Shown in pieces: positions 40,145 through 49,988 of a stretch of DNA of 64,000 bases. Source of the stretch: Bryobacterales bacterium (GTDB taxonomy: Bacteria; Acidobacteriota; Terriglobia; Bryobacterales; Bryobacteraceae); the NCBI GenBank assembly GCA_003136575.1, contig PLEX01000100.1, positions 2,001-66,000 on the forward strand, in the 5' to 3' direction. The stretch's first letter is position 1; every line of letters begins with the position of its first letter. The notes beneath the pieces were generated by a model. That model did no database searches and was not told where the DNA came from. It saw nothing but the letters and a program-made list of their open reading frames with translations. A program made the translations under genes and the position numbers.

Positions 40145-40564
40145 TCAGTTAGGAGTCGGTCGATCCGAGTGATCGATCACGAGAACGTCGTCAGGCCCTT
40201 GCGCGGCCACAAGTTTCAAGCCGACTCTTCCCAATGCATCCTCGAGAAGCTCGAGATCCTCGACTATAACGGGCGCTGTGTTCGGTTCAATCGGGACTCC
40301 GGAATCGGCGGAAAACTTCAGTTCGAAGTCGAACCGCCCGCCCGGTCCTGTCTTATCGATGAATAACCGGCGATCCACGCGGAGAGGCAAATTGGTAAGC
40401 GCACGGCAAAAGTCCGCCATTGTCGCAACGTGAACTTCGATCCCATCCCGCGAAAGACAGCCCCTGCCACACAGCGGCGGATAAGCCTGGCCGGGCTTCG
40501 GAGGCGGTGGGAACTGGTCCGGATTCTGTGTAAAGCAATCGACCTTTGCCGCGGGCAACTTCAC
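40145..40564 (-). pseudogene. C-terminal fragment of a TIGR03435-family protein
   Basis: VATMADFCRALTNLPLRVDRRLFIDKTGPGGRFDFELKFSADSG...GLKLVAAQGPDDVLVIDHSDRPTPN matches the C-terminal half; N-terminal half not found upstream. Confidence 0.7.
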
Positions 40565-40663
40565 CCCCGCCCTGGCGTTCGCGGTCGGCTGGCGAACCCA
40601 CCTGGAGCGTCATCGCAGCCAGTTCTCAGAGTCAAACCATGCGAAAGCCGCTGACGAGGGCTT

Positions 40664-40752
40664 TCAGGAGAGGCGGCGCTTGAAATCCGCACGTCCGGTT
40701 CGACAATGGGGCAGTGGGTCGCGGCCACCCGTCGCTCACTGTCCGACTCTAC
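40664..40752 (+). ncRNA. Possible 3' remnant (domains V-VI) of a group II intron
   Basis: CTTGAAATCCGCACGTCCGGTTCGA matches the 3' half of domain V; followed by CAGTG...CACTG hairpin and GTCCGACTCTACC. 5' half of domain V degenerate; no reverse transcriptase ORF. Confidence 0.42.
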
Positions 40753-40847
40753 CGGCCATCGCTGCCCTCATTGCGCTCGGACGCGCGTCGTTCCATCGTG
40801 GACGCCCCTCCAGGACGCGTTGCAGTACTGTTAATCTAGTCAGTTGC

Positions 40848-41300
40848 ATGACTAATGAAGAGATCCGGGAGTTGATCCTGCTCGCGACGGAAACCGGCGT
40901 CGCCGAGCTTGAAGTGCAACGCGGTGAAAATCGCGTCCGCATCCGCAAATCATTTGGTTCCGAAGCCAGCGTTCTGATTCCCCAACCGGTAGCTGCAGCC
41001 GCCGCCCCGCCTGCTCCTCCGGCAAAAGCCGAAGTCCCTGTCGCGAAGGAAACCGACTCGCTGGTCTACGTGAAATCGCCCATCGTCGGCACGTACTACG
41101 ATTCGTCGTCGCCCGGAGCGCCGCCGTTCGTGCGCATCGGCGAGCACGTCATGCCCGGCAAGGTTCTCTGCATCATCGAATCGATGAAGCTGATGAACGA
41201 AATCGAAGCCGACGCCGCGGGTGTGATCGAAAGCAAGCTCGTTCAGAACGGACAGCCGGTGGAATACGGAGAAGCCCTCTTTGGCATCCGTCCCTTTTAA
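40848..41300 (+). CDS. accB: Biotin carboxyl carrier protein of acetyl-CoA carboxylase
   Basis: Ala/Pro linker then [51 protein letters not shown]. Confidence 0.95.
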   Translation: MTNEEIRELILLATETGVAELEVQRGENRVRIRKSFGSEASVLIPQPVAAAAAPPAPPAKAEVPVAKETDSLVYVKSPIVGTYYDSSSPGAPPFVRIGEHVMPGKVLCIIESMKLMNEIEADAAGVIESKLVQNGQPVEYGEALFGIRPF

Positions 41301-42630
41301 GAAAATCCTGGTAGCCAACCGCGGGGAGATCGCGCTGCGTATCATCTGCGCGTGCAAGGATCTCGGCATTCCGACCGTCGCGGTTTACTCCGAAGCCGAC
41401 CGCCACAGCCTTCCCGTCCGATTCGCCGACCAGGCCATCTGCATCGGACCCGCCAAGAGCGCGCGCAGCTACCTCGATATTCCGTCCATCATCAGCGCCG
41501 CGGAAATCACCAACGTGGATGCAATCCACCCCGGTTACGGCTTCCTCAGCGAGAACGCAGGTTTCGCGGAAGTCTGCCGTGTCTCTCGCATCAAGTTCAT
41601 CGGCCCCACGCCCGAAGTGATTTCGCAGATGGGCATCAAGGAACGCGCGCGGGCCATCATGAAGGAGCACGGTGTGCCTATCCTGCCCGGTTCGGAAGGC
41701 GTGCTTCCGAGCGCGGAAGAGGCAGTCGAAACCGCGAACCGGATCGGCTATCCCGTCATTCTGAAAGCCTCGGCTGGCGGTGGCGGCCGCGGCATGCGCA
41801 TTGTGAACAGCGCGGAAGAGCTGCCGGGATTGCTGGAACAGGCGCAACAGGAAGCGGGCGCGTCGTTCTCAAGCGCCGATGTATACCTCGAAAAATTCAT
41901 CGGCGCGCCGCGGCATATCGAATTCCAGCTGCTGGCGGATGAGCACGGCAATGTGGAGATTCTGGGCGAACGCGAATGCAGCATCCAGCGGCGGCACCAG
42001 AAGCTGCTCGAAGAATCGCCGTCCCCGGCTTTGAGCGACAAGGTCCGCAAGCGCGTGGTAGCAAAGCTGAAGGAAGCGATAAAGGCGATCGGCTACAGCA
42101 ACGCTGGTACGGTCGAATTCCTGATGGACGAAAAGGGCGACCTCTACTTCATCGAAGTGAACGCCCGCATTCAGGTGGAGCATCCGGTGACCGAAATGGT
42201 GACCGGCGTCGACCTCGTGAAGGCGCAGATCCGCATCGCCGCCGGCGAGAAGCTGGACGACATTCTCGGGGGACCTGTAACGTGCCGGGGACATGCCATC
42301 GAATGCCGGATCAACGCGGAGAACCCTGACACGTTCGCGCCATCGCCCGGAAGAATCACGGGCCTCAATCTGCCGGGCGGCATCGGCATTCGCGTGGATA
42401 CGCACGCGTATCAGGATGGCGTGATTCCGCCGTATTACGACTCGCTGGTGGCGAAACTGATTGCCCACGGCGCGGATCGCGCGGAAGCCATCGCGCGAAT
42501 GAAGCGCGCTCTCGATCTGTTTGTTGTAGAGGGCATCCATACGTCGATTCCTCTGCACAAGCGAATTCTGAACGAGCCCGATTTCGTCGCCGGCACGTTC
42601 GACACGAATTTCATCAAGCGCTGGATGTAG
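41281..42630 (+). CDS. accC: Acetyl-CoA carboxylase biotin carboxylase subunit
   Basis: [25 protein letters not shown]...[15 protein letters not shown]...[17 protein letters not shown] start overlapping accB by 20 bp. Confidence 0.96.
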   Translation: MASVPFKKILVANRGEIALRIICACKDLGIPTVAVYSEADRHSLPVRFADQAICIGPAKSARSYLDIPSIISAAEITNVDAIHPGYGFLSENAGFAEVCRVSRIKFIGPTPEVISQMGIKERARAIMKEHGVPILPGSEGVLPSAEEAVETANRIGYPVILKASAGGGGRGMRIVNSAEELPGLLEQAQQEAGASFSSADVYLEKFIGAPRHIEFQLLADEHGNVEILGERECSIQRRHQKLLEESPSPALSDKVRKRVVAKLKEAIKAIGYSNAGTVEFLMDEKGDLYFIEVNARIQVEHPVTEMVTGVDLVKAQIRIAAGEKLDDILGGPVTCRGHAIECRINAENPDTFAPSPGRITGLNLPGGIGIRVDTHAYQDGVIPPYYDSLVAKLIAHGADRAEAIARMKRALDLFVVEGIHTSIPLHKRILNEPDFVAGTFDTNFIKRWM

Positions 42631-42639
42631 GAGGATATC

Positions 42640-43608
42640 GTGGCAAGGAAAATCCGCTTCGGCGTGCTCAGCGTCGCCAAAATCGGCGTCGTCAAGGTAA
42701 TCCCGGCGATGCAGCAGTGCGCGCATTGCGAGGTGACGGCGATTGCATCGCGGGATCTCGGCCGCGCGCAGGAGGCCGCCGCGAAGCTGGGTATTGCCAA
42801 CGCTTACGGCTCCTACGAAGAGCTGCTGGCCGATCCGTCAATCGACGCCATCTATAACCCGTTGCCCAACCACATGCACGTGCCGTGGTCGATCCGCGCG
42901 GCCGAAGCCGGCAAGCACGTGCTCTGCGAAAAGCCGCTGGGCCTTGGCGTCGCGGAGGTAACGCAAATGATCGCCGCGCGCGACCGCGCCGGAGTGAAGA
43001 TGGCCGAAGCGTTCATGATCCACGTTCATCCGCAATGGCTGAGGACGCTGGAAATCGCGCGCTCGGGCGAGATCGGCGAACTCCGCACCCTGCACTGCGT
43101 GTTCAGCTTCTTCAATCGGGATGCGGCGAATATCCGGAACCGGCCCGAGTTCGGTGGCGGTGCCCTGATGGATATCGGATGCTACCCCATACACGCGTCG
43201 CGTTGGGTCTTCGGTACGGAGCCGCGGCGTGTGAGTTCTCGCGTCGAACGCGATCCCGACTTTGGCATCGACCACACCATATCGGGCCTGCTCGATTTTC
43301 CCGATGGCCAGGCGCTCTTCACCACGAGCATGCAGATGAACCCATACCAGCGGGTGCAGATTTTCGGCACAAAAGGACACGTCGAAATTGAGATTCCGTT
43401 CAACGCGCCGCCCGACCGCGAGACCCGGATATTCGTCCGCACAGGCACGGCGGACAGAACCGAAACTTTCCCGGTCTGCGATCAGTACACGCTGCAGGGC
43501 GATGCCTTCGCGCGCGCGATTCTCGAAAACGGCGAAGTGCCGGTGTCGCTCGAAAACGCGCTCGGCAACATGAAAGTGATGGAAGCGCTGCTGGAAGCGG
43601 GCACCTGA
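42640..43608 (+). CDS. Gfo/Idh/MocA family oxidoreductase
   Basis: DAIYNPLPNHMHVPWSIRAAEAGKHVLCEKPLGL; GGGALMDIGCYPIHASRWVFGTEP. Confidence 0.93.
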   Translation: MARKIRFGVLSVAKIGVVKVIPAMQQCAHCEVTAIASRDLGRAQEAAAKLGIANAYGSYEELLADPSIDAIYNPLPNHMHVPWSIRAAEAGKHVLCEKPLGLGVAEVTQMIAARDRAGVKMAEAFMIHVHPQWLRTLEIARSGEIGELRTLHCVFSFFNRDAANIRNRPEFGGGALMDIGCYPIHASRWVFGTEPRRVSSRVERDPDFGIDHTISGLLDFPDGQALFTTSMQMNPYQRVQIFGTKGHVEIEIPFNAPPDRETRIFVRTGTADRTETFPVCDQYTLQGDAFARAILENGEVPVSLENALGNMKVMEALLEAGT

Positions 43609-43770
43609 TTTCTTTCGCGAGCGTTCGTGCTCGAGCTAAACCTTTTCGCGCGTCATTGGAGTACGTCCAACGCGATCCCGTACCGGTACCGGGCTTCACC
43701 TGCCAGAGCGGGCGCTGGCTTAAACTGGCTTTAGTTGGCTGTAGAAAAACAGTGTCGCTGATTTTGTTTT

Positions 43771-46338
43771 TTGCTCCTTGATCCAATGCAATCCAACATT
43801 CATCCGATCAGAGAATTCGTAGTGCGTCCGGCGTTGCCCGTTCAACTATCGCGCCTTCAGGAGCTCGCCACTAATATCCTGTGGGCGTGGGAGCCTCCGA
43901 TTCGCGCAGTGTTCCGCCGCCTGGATCCGATACTGTGGAGGGAATCCGGATACAACCCCGTCGTGATGCTGGGCCGCGTCCCGCAGGCCACGCTTGAAAG
44001 GGTGGCGGCCGATCCACGGTATCTCTCGCAGTACCAGCTTGCCTGCCAGCGTTTCGATTCTCACATGAAGTATCCCTCCGGCGCCGTGGACGGCAAGCTG
44101 ATCGCCTACTTTTCGGCGGAATACGGGCTCACCGAATGCCTGCCGATCTACTCCGGCGGTCTCGGCATCCTTTCCGGCGATCATCTGAAGTCCGCAAGCG
44201 ATATGGATCTGCCGCTGGTGGGTGTCGGCCTCCTCTATCAGCTCGGCTACTTTCGCCAGCAGCTCAATGCCGACGGATGGCAGCAGGAACGGTATCTCGA
44301 AAACGATTTCTATTCCCTTCCGGTGCAGCCCGCGTTCGACGACGATGGAAAGCAACGTCTCGTTTACGTGGACTTGCCGACGGGGAGGGTGGCGATCCGT
44401 CTCTGGACGCTGGCGGTCGGCCGCGTCCGGATGATTCTTCTCGACACCAATACCACGGAGAACGCGCGCCTGGAGGATCGGGGGATCACCAGTCAGTTGT
44501 ACGGCGGCGACAACGACATGCGCATACGCCAGGAGATCGTGCTCGGCATCGGCGGCATGCGGGCTCTCGAAGCCATGGGCGTCAAACCCACCGTCTTCCA
44601 CATGAACGAAGGCCACTCCGCGTTTCTTGGTATCGAGCGGATCCGGCTGTTTATCGAACGCCAGGGCCTCAGTTTCGAGGAAGCGCTCGAAGCGACCCGC
44701 GTCAACAACGTTTTCACCACTCACACCCCTGTCCCTGCCGGTATCGATCTGTTCGATCCGGGCCTCGTCTACCACTACTTCTGCGATTTTTGCAGGACCG
44801 CCACGATCGATTTCGACAGCTTCATGGCCCTCGGACGCCGCAACGCCAAAGACTCGGGCGAACCGCTTTCCATGGCGATCCTCGCGCTCAACACTTCCGC
44901 GTACCGCAATGCCGTCAGCAAACTGCATGGCGAAGTTTCGCAGGAGATGTGGAACGGTCTCTGGCCCACGCTGCCGGTGTCGGAAACCCCGATCACATGG
45001 GTCACAAACGGGGTGCATACCCCCAGTTGGATCAACGGCGATCTGGCGGATCTCTACGATCAGTATCTGGAGCCGGACTGGCGCAGCCGCTGGAACGATG
45101 CCGCGATGTGGAAGTTGGTTCGCGACATTCCCGACGAGGAACTGCTCGAGATGCACCGGCGCCGCAAGCGCCGCCTGATCGCTTTCGTGCGGGATCGCCA
45201 AAGTGCGTCGGCTGCGCGCCGGAAGGCGGCGGCGGCCGAAGTCCGGTATTCGGCCGAAGTCCTGGATCCGCACGCCCTGACCATCGGATTCGCGCGCCGC
45301 TTCGCCACCTACAAGCGCGCCACTCTTCTTTTGCGCGACGTAAACCGGCTGAAGAAGATCCTTTGCAATCCCGATCGGCCGGTACAGATTGTGATCGCGG
45401 GCAAGGCGCACCCGAGGGACCAGCCGGGCAAGACTTTCATCCGCGAAATCGCGCAACTGTCGCGCGATCCGCAACTCTGGAAACACATCGTGTTCGTGGA
45501 AGACTACGACATGAAGGTAGCGCGCGAGCTCGTGCAGGGGGTCGACCTCTGGCTCAATACTCCGCGGCGCGGCGAAGAAGCCTGCGGCACCAGCGGAATG
45601 AAGGCGTCGATGAACGGCGTGCTCAACCTGTCGGTGCTCGATGGCTGGTTCGACGAGGCGTACGAAATTTCCGGTGGCTGGGCGATCGGCGACCGCGAGG
45701 CCTACTCGGAGGATCAGGACGAGATCCACGCGTCTAACATCTACTATCTGCTCGAAAACGAGATCGTCCCCCTGTACTACGCGCAATCGGAAGGCGGCCT
45801 CGGAACCGACTGGGTGCGCCGGATGAAAGAATGCATCATGAATCTGACGCCGCTTTTCGACGCCAGGCGCATGGTAAGCGAATACCAGCGAAAGCTGTAC
45901 GACCCCTCCCACGCCAACTGGATGTGGATGGAAGGCGGCAACTTCGAAGAGGCGCGCACCCGCGCCCGCTGGAATGCGCGTGTGCGCGAAGTCTGGCCAC
46001 AGGTGCGCTTCGTCGATATGGGTCCCGCGCCGGCTGCTCCCGTGATGAGCGGCAAGCCGATTCAGGTGCGAACGGCGCTCTATCTGGCCGGGTTAAAGCC
46101 CGAGGACGTTCGCGTTGAGTGTCTGATCGGGGCCGTGAGCGCTAGTGGCAATCTTGAGCACACGGAAGTAGTGCCTTTGCCCGGCACCCGTATGGAGGGC
46201 GAGGCCGCGGTCTTCGAGCGGGATATCATCCCGGAGCGGACGGGCCGGCTGGGCTACGCCATCCGCGTCAGCCCGAATCACGACGATAACCCGCTCACCA
46301 GACCGGTGACCAGCCTGCTGAAGTGGAGCGGGAGGTAG
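43771..46338 (+). CDS. Alpha-glucan (glycogen) phosphorylase family protein, GT35
   Basis: YFSAEYGLTECLPIYSGGLGILSGDHLKSASDMDLPLVGVGLLYQLGYF; FHMNEGHSAF; EEACGTSGMKASMNGVLNLSVLDGWFDEAYE. Confidence 0.93.
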   Translation: MLLDPMQSNIHPIREFVVRPALPVQLSRLQELATNILWAWEPPIRAVFRRLDPILWRESGYNPVVMLGRVPQATLERVAADPRYLSQYQLACQRFDSHMKYPSGAVDGKLIAYFSAEYGLTECLPIYSGGLGILSGDHLKSASDMDLPLVGVGLLYQLGYFRQQLNADGWQQERYLENDFYSLPVQPAFDDDGKQRLVYVDLPTGRVAIRLWTLAVGRVRMILLDTNTTENARLEDRGITSQLYGGDNDMRIRQEIVLGIGGMRALEAMGVKPTVFHMNEGHSAFLGIERIRLFIERQGLSFEEALEATRVNNVFTTHTPVPAGIDLFDPGLVYHYFCDFCRTATIDFDSFMALGRRNAKDSGEPLSMAILALNTSAYRNAVSKLHGEVSQEMWNGLWPTLPVSETPITWVTNGVHTPSWINGDLADLYDQYLEPDWRSRWNDAAMWKLVRDIPDEELLEMHRRRKRRLIAFVRDRQSASAARRKAAAAEVRYSAEVLDPHALTIGFARRFATYKRATLLLRDVNRLKKILCNPDRPVQIVIAGKAHPRDQPGKTFIREIAQLSRDPQLWKHIVFVEDYDMKVARELVQGVDLWLNTPRRGEEACGTSGMKASMNGVLNLSVLDGWFDEAYEISGGWAIGDREAYSEDQDEIHASNIYYLLENEIVPLYYAQSEGGLGTDWVRRMKECIMNLTPLFDARRMVSEYQRKLYDPSHANWMWMEGGNFEEARTRARWNARVREVWPQVRFVDMGPAPAAPVMSGKPIQVRTALYLAGLKPEDVRVECLIGAVSASGNLEHTEVVPLPGTRMEGEAAVFERDIIPERTGRLGYAIRVSPNHDDNPLTRPVTSLLKWSGR

Positions 46339-46375
46339 CGGGATTTCCGGGTTATGATTGCAATCGAGGAAACCG

Positions 46376-46696
46376 ATGACGTTGGCGGAATACGTTGAAG
46401 AAAGGAACGGCGCGTTTTATGTCGCCGGCAGCCGCGTTTCGCTGGCTTCCGTGATATTCGATTTTCGCGGCGGCGCATCGCCGGAGAGCATCCGGCAGGA
46501 TTTCCCGTCGCTTTCGTTGGCGCAAGTGTACGGTGCGGTCGCGTTTTATCTCAACCATCCTGACGCCTGTGAGGTGTACCTTCAGGGTCTCGACGCGAAG
46601 TGGAAAGACCTTGAGCGGCGGACGGACGACTTGCCGGAAGCTTTGCGAATTAAACTCGCCCAGGCGCGAGAACGCCTTCTCGCCTTCCGGCGATGA
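46376..46696 (+). CDS. DUF433-domain protein (putative antitoxin)
   Basis: RVSLASVIFDFRGGASPESIRQDFPSLSLAQVYGAVAFYLNHPDACEVYL. Confidence 0.85.
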   Translation: MTLAEYVEERNGAFYVAGSRVSLASVIFDFRGGASPESIRQDFPSLSLAQVYGAVAFYLNHPDACEVYLQGLDAKWKDLERRTDDLPEALRIKLAQARERLLAFRR

Positions 46697-47057
46697 TTCT
46701 GCGTTTGCTCGCCGATGGCGCTCTGAACGTCGCCATTGTTGCGGGAACAATCAGGCGAAACCCCACACTCGATTTCAGGCGGGCCGATGACGTGCCGCTC
46801 AGGGGTCTTGACGACGACTCAGTGCTGGATTTGGCGGCTTGGGAGGGCAGGGTGACGGTCAGTCACGACGTGAATACGATGCCCGAACACTTCCGCGAAT
46901 TCACAGGCCATCGCGGGAGTCCAGGGCTCATTCTGGTTCCACAGCGACGAGTAGTGAAGCGATCGAGTGCATCGTCACAATATGCGAGACCTGTGACCAT
47001 TCCGATATGCGTAATCGGATCTGCCTTGCCCCGAGCCTCGTGATCTTCGGAGTTTGA
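46693..47057 (+). pseudogene. DUF5615 PIN-like toxin, C-terminus frameshifted
   Basis: LLADGALNVAIVAGTIRR...VTVSHDVNTMPEHFREFTGHRGSPGLILVPQR, then the expected tail SEAIECIVTICETCDHSDMRNRICLAP is in another frame (to 47057). Confidence 0.72.
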
Positions 47058-47085
47058 AGCCCGGTCTACTGCTGTCGTAAGACAA

Positions 47086-47619
47086 TTAACTCTTTCGACC
47101 CGACAACACGGCCACAACCTTCTCGGCGATCTGATCCACCAGCCCCGTCATCGCCGAATCCAGCGCCACGGTTACCGCCGCGCGAACCTGCTCGGCGTCA
47201 ATAACCGCAACCGCGCGCGGCGTCATCGCGGCGGAACGCACGACTGGCGCGCCCCGCTTCACCCGGCCATCGCAGAAACGGCCGACCGATTCAAGCAACG
47301 CGCTAGCCTCAAACGGCTTTCGCAGCACCCCGTCCGCTCGAACGCGGCTGACTTCCGCTTCGTCCACAGCCTCCACAGCGCCCGCGGTCAGGATCACCGG
47401 CGGGCCACCGTTGCGCTTCACGTACTCGCACAGCTCGAAGCCCGATACTTCGGGCATCGAGATATCGGCGACGATCAGGTCGGGTTTGGCATCTTCAAGG
47501 CGCAGCATCGCGACTTTTCCGTCGCTCACCGTGATGACTTCGTGGCCTTCGTCGCGGAGAATCCGCTCACCCATCCGCTGGGCATGCGGGCTATCGTCGG
47601 CCAGCAGAATACGGCTCAT
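47086..47619 (-). CDS. Response regulator
   Basis: RILLADDSPHAQRMGERILRDEGHEVITVSDG...DLIVADISMPEVSGFELCEYVK...VLRKPFEA. Confidence 0.92.
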   Translation of the reverse strand: MSRILLADDSPHAQRMGERILRDEGHEVITVSDGKVAMLRLEDAKPDLIVADISMPEVSGFELCEYVKRNGGPPVILTAGAVEAVDEAEVSRVRADGVLRKPFEASALLESVGRFCDGRVKRGAPVVRSAAMTPRAVAVIDAEQVRAAVTVALDSAMTGLVDQIAEKVVAVLSGRKS

Positions 47620-49076
47620 CGCGGGGGCGCGGCGTACTGTGCGGCAGCGGGCGTGGCGGCCGGCGAAGCGGTTGCGGGAGTTGCAGGACTGGCCGGATTT
47701 GTCGCTCCAGGGGCCGCCGGCGCGGTCGGCGGCGTGTCCGGCGTTGCCAATCCCTTCTTCGCCGCGGCGGCCTCAGCCTTCTTCTGCGCCTTCATGGCCG
47801 CCGCCTGCTGTTTCTTCAGCGCATCGATCTGCTGCTTCGTGATCGGGTGATTCGTAGGTAGCGGCGCCTGTGGCTTCGCGGTCGGGTCCGTGGAGAGGCC
47901 CGTAGCGCCTACACTGGCCTTGTGTTCACCCTCGGCCTGGGCCGATAACCGCGCATCGGTCTTCTGTTCCAGCGCGGAGGCGTTGCCCACCACACCGATT
48001 CCGACATCGGAGACGCCCGTGCCGCCACTGGCGCCGGCCGCAACCGAACCCGCCGCTTCCTGCGGCACGCTGACCGGAGCGGTCGGGCGAACGGCAACCA
48101 TGATCGGAGCGCCCATTTTCGCGGCGGAACCCATATCGGGGCGGCCCGTCACAATCCCCATGGTTCGCGAGAAAAAGCCCTCGCGCGTCTGATGCTCGAG
48201 GTTGTACTTCATCCGTTTATAGGCCTCGGCATCGGGCTCCGGCACGGGCCGCTTCATAGAGGTCAGACGGCTCTTCGCAGCAGCTACATGGAGACTGACC
48301 GGATAGTCCCTAACGATACGGGTCAAAGCATCCGCTTCCTGATCCTCGAAACGGTCTCCCATTCTGCGGAAAGCCTCGGCTTCTTCCCAAAGCGCCTCAT
48401 CCGTTCCGCTGAAGAGAGGGTACTGCTGCGTCACAAACGAGAATCGCCCCTGAGCGGCGGGCAGACTGCCGCGCTTGAAGTAGTACTGCGCAGTGTCCAT
48501 TTCCTTCTGCGCGAGGATCTCCTGAATATTGCGTAACTTCTGCTCCGCCTGCTCCCTGAATTTTGAATTCGGGAACTGGACGATCAACTGGCGGCACTCG
48601 TCTTCGGCGCGCTGGCCTTCGGCGTTGTCGCGATCCGGCTTCGACATCTGCTTGATGTGGATTTCGCAAATTCTGGACTGGGACTCGGCAGCTTCTTCCA
48701 TATTCGGATAGAACAGAATGAAGTCCTTGTACTCGATCTCGGCCTGCGCCAGGCCGTGCGCGTCGCCTTCCCGGAACCAGCTGTCGGCAATGGCGAGCTT
48801 GGCCTTGGCGAGATACTCGCTGGTGTCGTAGGTGTTGATCAGCGTGTTGAGCGTGAGGCGCGCCGCCAGATAATTGCCGTGCTCGATGTTCTTGATCGCG
48901 CGGTCGAAGAGGATCTTGTCCGGCTGCTGCGTGTCCTTCGTGATCGCGGTTTCGTACTTCTTCTTGTGGAAAATGGAGAAGCCGCACAAAAGATTCACCG
49001 AGAGAACGGTCGCCGCGACTACGGCCAGGGAACGGGGAAATGACAAACGGCTGGATAAAGGATTTCTTCGCTGCAT
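47616..49076 (-). CDS. bamD: Outer membrane assembly factor BamD-like with long Ala/Pro/Lys-rich C-terminus
   Basis: LFDRAIKNIEHGNYLAARLTLNTLINTYDTSEYLAKAKLAIADSWFREG...QAEIEYKDFILFYPNMEEAAESQSRIC. Confidence 0.87.
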   Translation of the reverse strand: MQRRNPLSSRLSFPRSLAVVAATVLSVNLLCGFSIFHKKKYETAITKDTQQPDKILFDRAIKNIEHGNYLAARLTLNTLINTYDTSEYLAKAKLAIADSWFREGDAHGLAQAEIEYKDFILFYPNMEEAAESQSRICEIHIKQMSKPDRDNAEGQRAEDECRQLIVQFPNSKFREQAEQKLRNIQEILAQKEMDTAQYYFKRGSLPAAQGRFSFVTQQYPLFSGTDEALWEEAEAFRRMGDRFEDQEADALTRIVRDYPVSLHVAAAKSRLTSMKRPVPEPDAEAYKRMKYNLEHQTREGFFSRTMGIVTGRPDMGSAAKMGAPIMVAVRPTAPVSVPQEAAGSVAAGASGGTGVSDVGIGVVGNASALEQKTDARLSAQAEGEHKASVGATGLSTDPTAKPQAPLPTNHPITKQQIDALKKQQAAAMKAQKKAEAAAAKKGLATPDTPPTAPAAPGATNPASPATPATASPAATPAAAQYAAPPR

Positions 49077-49265
49077 CGGTAACTCTTTCTATTAGACCAT
49101 TTCGCGTGGCATTCCGGTTGCCAAAACATGCGCTCACGGAAACGGGCTGCCCGTTGCGTGGACCTTCCGGGCTGCGCGCGTCGGCAGGCGGTACCGCCGG
49201 GCCACGCTTTCCCCCAAGTACCCCGATCGGCAATCACCGCTATTTTCGCATCGGCGTCCCGCGGA

Positions 49266-49940
49266 TCAGACCCTCACCGCCAGCGCCCCGTCCGCAGCCC
49301 GCTGAAGATCCCGCACAGCTGACGCCGAATCGGCACTATGGAAAACCGACGACCCGGCCACGAGCCAGTCGCACCCCGCCCGAACAATTTCCCCGACGTT
49401 TTCGAGGTTCACGCCGCCGTCGATTTCTATGCGGAACGGCAAACTGCGCTCCTGCCGCATCTTATCGAGGCGGCGGATCTTTTTGAGCGAGTTCGGGATG
49501 AACTTCTGCCCGCCGAACCCCGGATTCACGCTCATCACCAGCACATAGTCCACCACGTCCAGCATATCTTCGAGAACACCGACCGGCGTGGCCGGATTCA
49601 GCACGACTCCTGCCCGCGCGCCCAGCGACTGAATATTGCGAACCGTGCGGTCCAGGTGCGTCGCGGCTTCGTAATGCACCGAAACCTGATCCGCGCCCGC
49701 CTCGACGAACAAAGGCGCATACCTATCGGGATCCGTAATCATCAGGTGAACGTCCAGAACGCTCCGGGTAACCTTGCGGATCGACTCCACCACGGGAGGC
49801 CCCAACGTCATATTGGGCACGAAATGTCCATCCATCACATCGACGTGAAGCATACCCGCGCCACCGCTCTCGACTTTGGCGATTTCGTCGCCGAGCCGCG
49901 CAAAATCGGCCGAAAGGATGGAGGGGAGGATCTGGGCCAT
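49266..49940 (-). CDS. rpe: Ribulose-phosphate 3-epimerase
   Basis: ILPSILSADFARLGDEI...LHVDVMDGHFVPNMTLGPPVVESIRK...VMSVNPGFGGQKFIP. Confidence 0.97.
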   Translation of the reverse strand: MAQILPSILSADFARLGDEIAKVESGGAGMLHVDVMDGHFVPNMTLGPPVVESIRKVTRSVLDVHLMITDPDRYAPLFVEAGADQVSVHYEAATHLDRTVRNIQSLGARAGVVLNPATPVGVLEDMLDVVDYVLVMSVNPGFGGQKFIPNSLKKIRRLDKMRQERSLPFRIEIDGGVNLENVGEIVRAGCDWLVAGSSVFHSADSASAVRDLQRAADGALAVRV

Positions 49941-49988
49941 CGGAACCTTACCAATTATCGCCTACGCCGTCTCAGGCCCCGGGATATC

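Noticed and set aside
43846-45912. 688-aa minus ORF (and 44136-45737 plus ORF) overlapping the glucan phosphorylase
   Set aside because: Shadow frames of a highly conserved GT35 gene in high-GC DNA.
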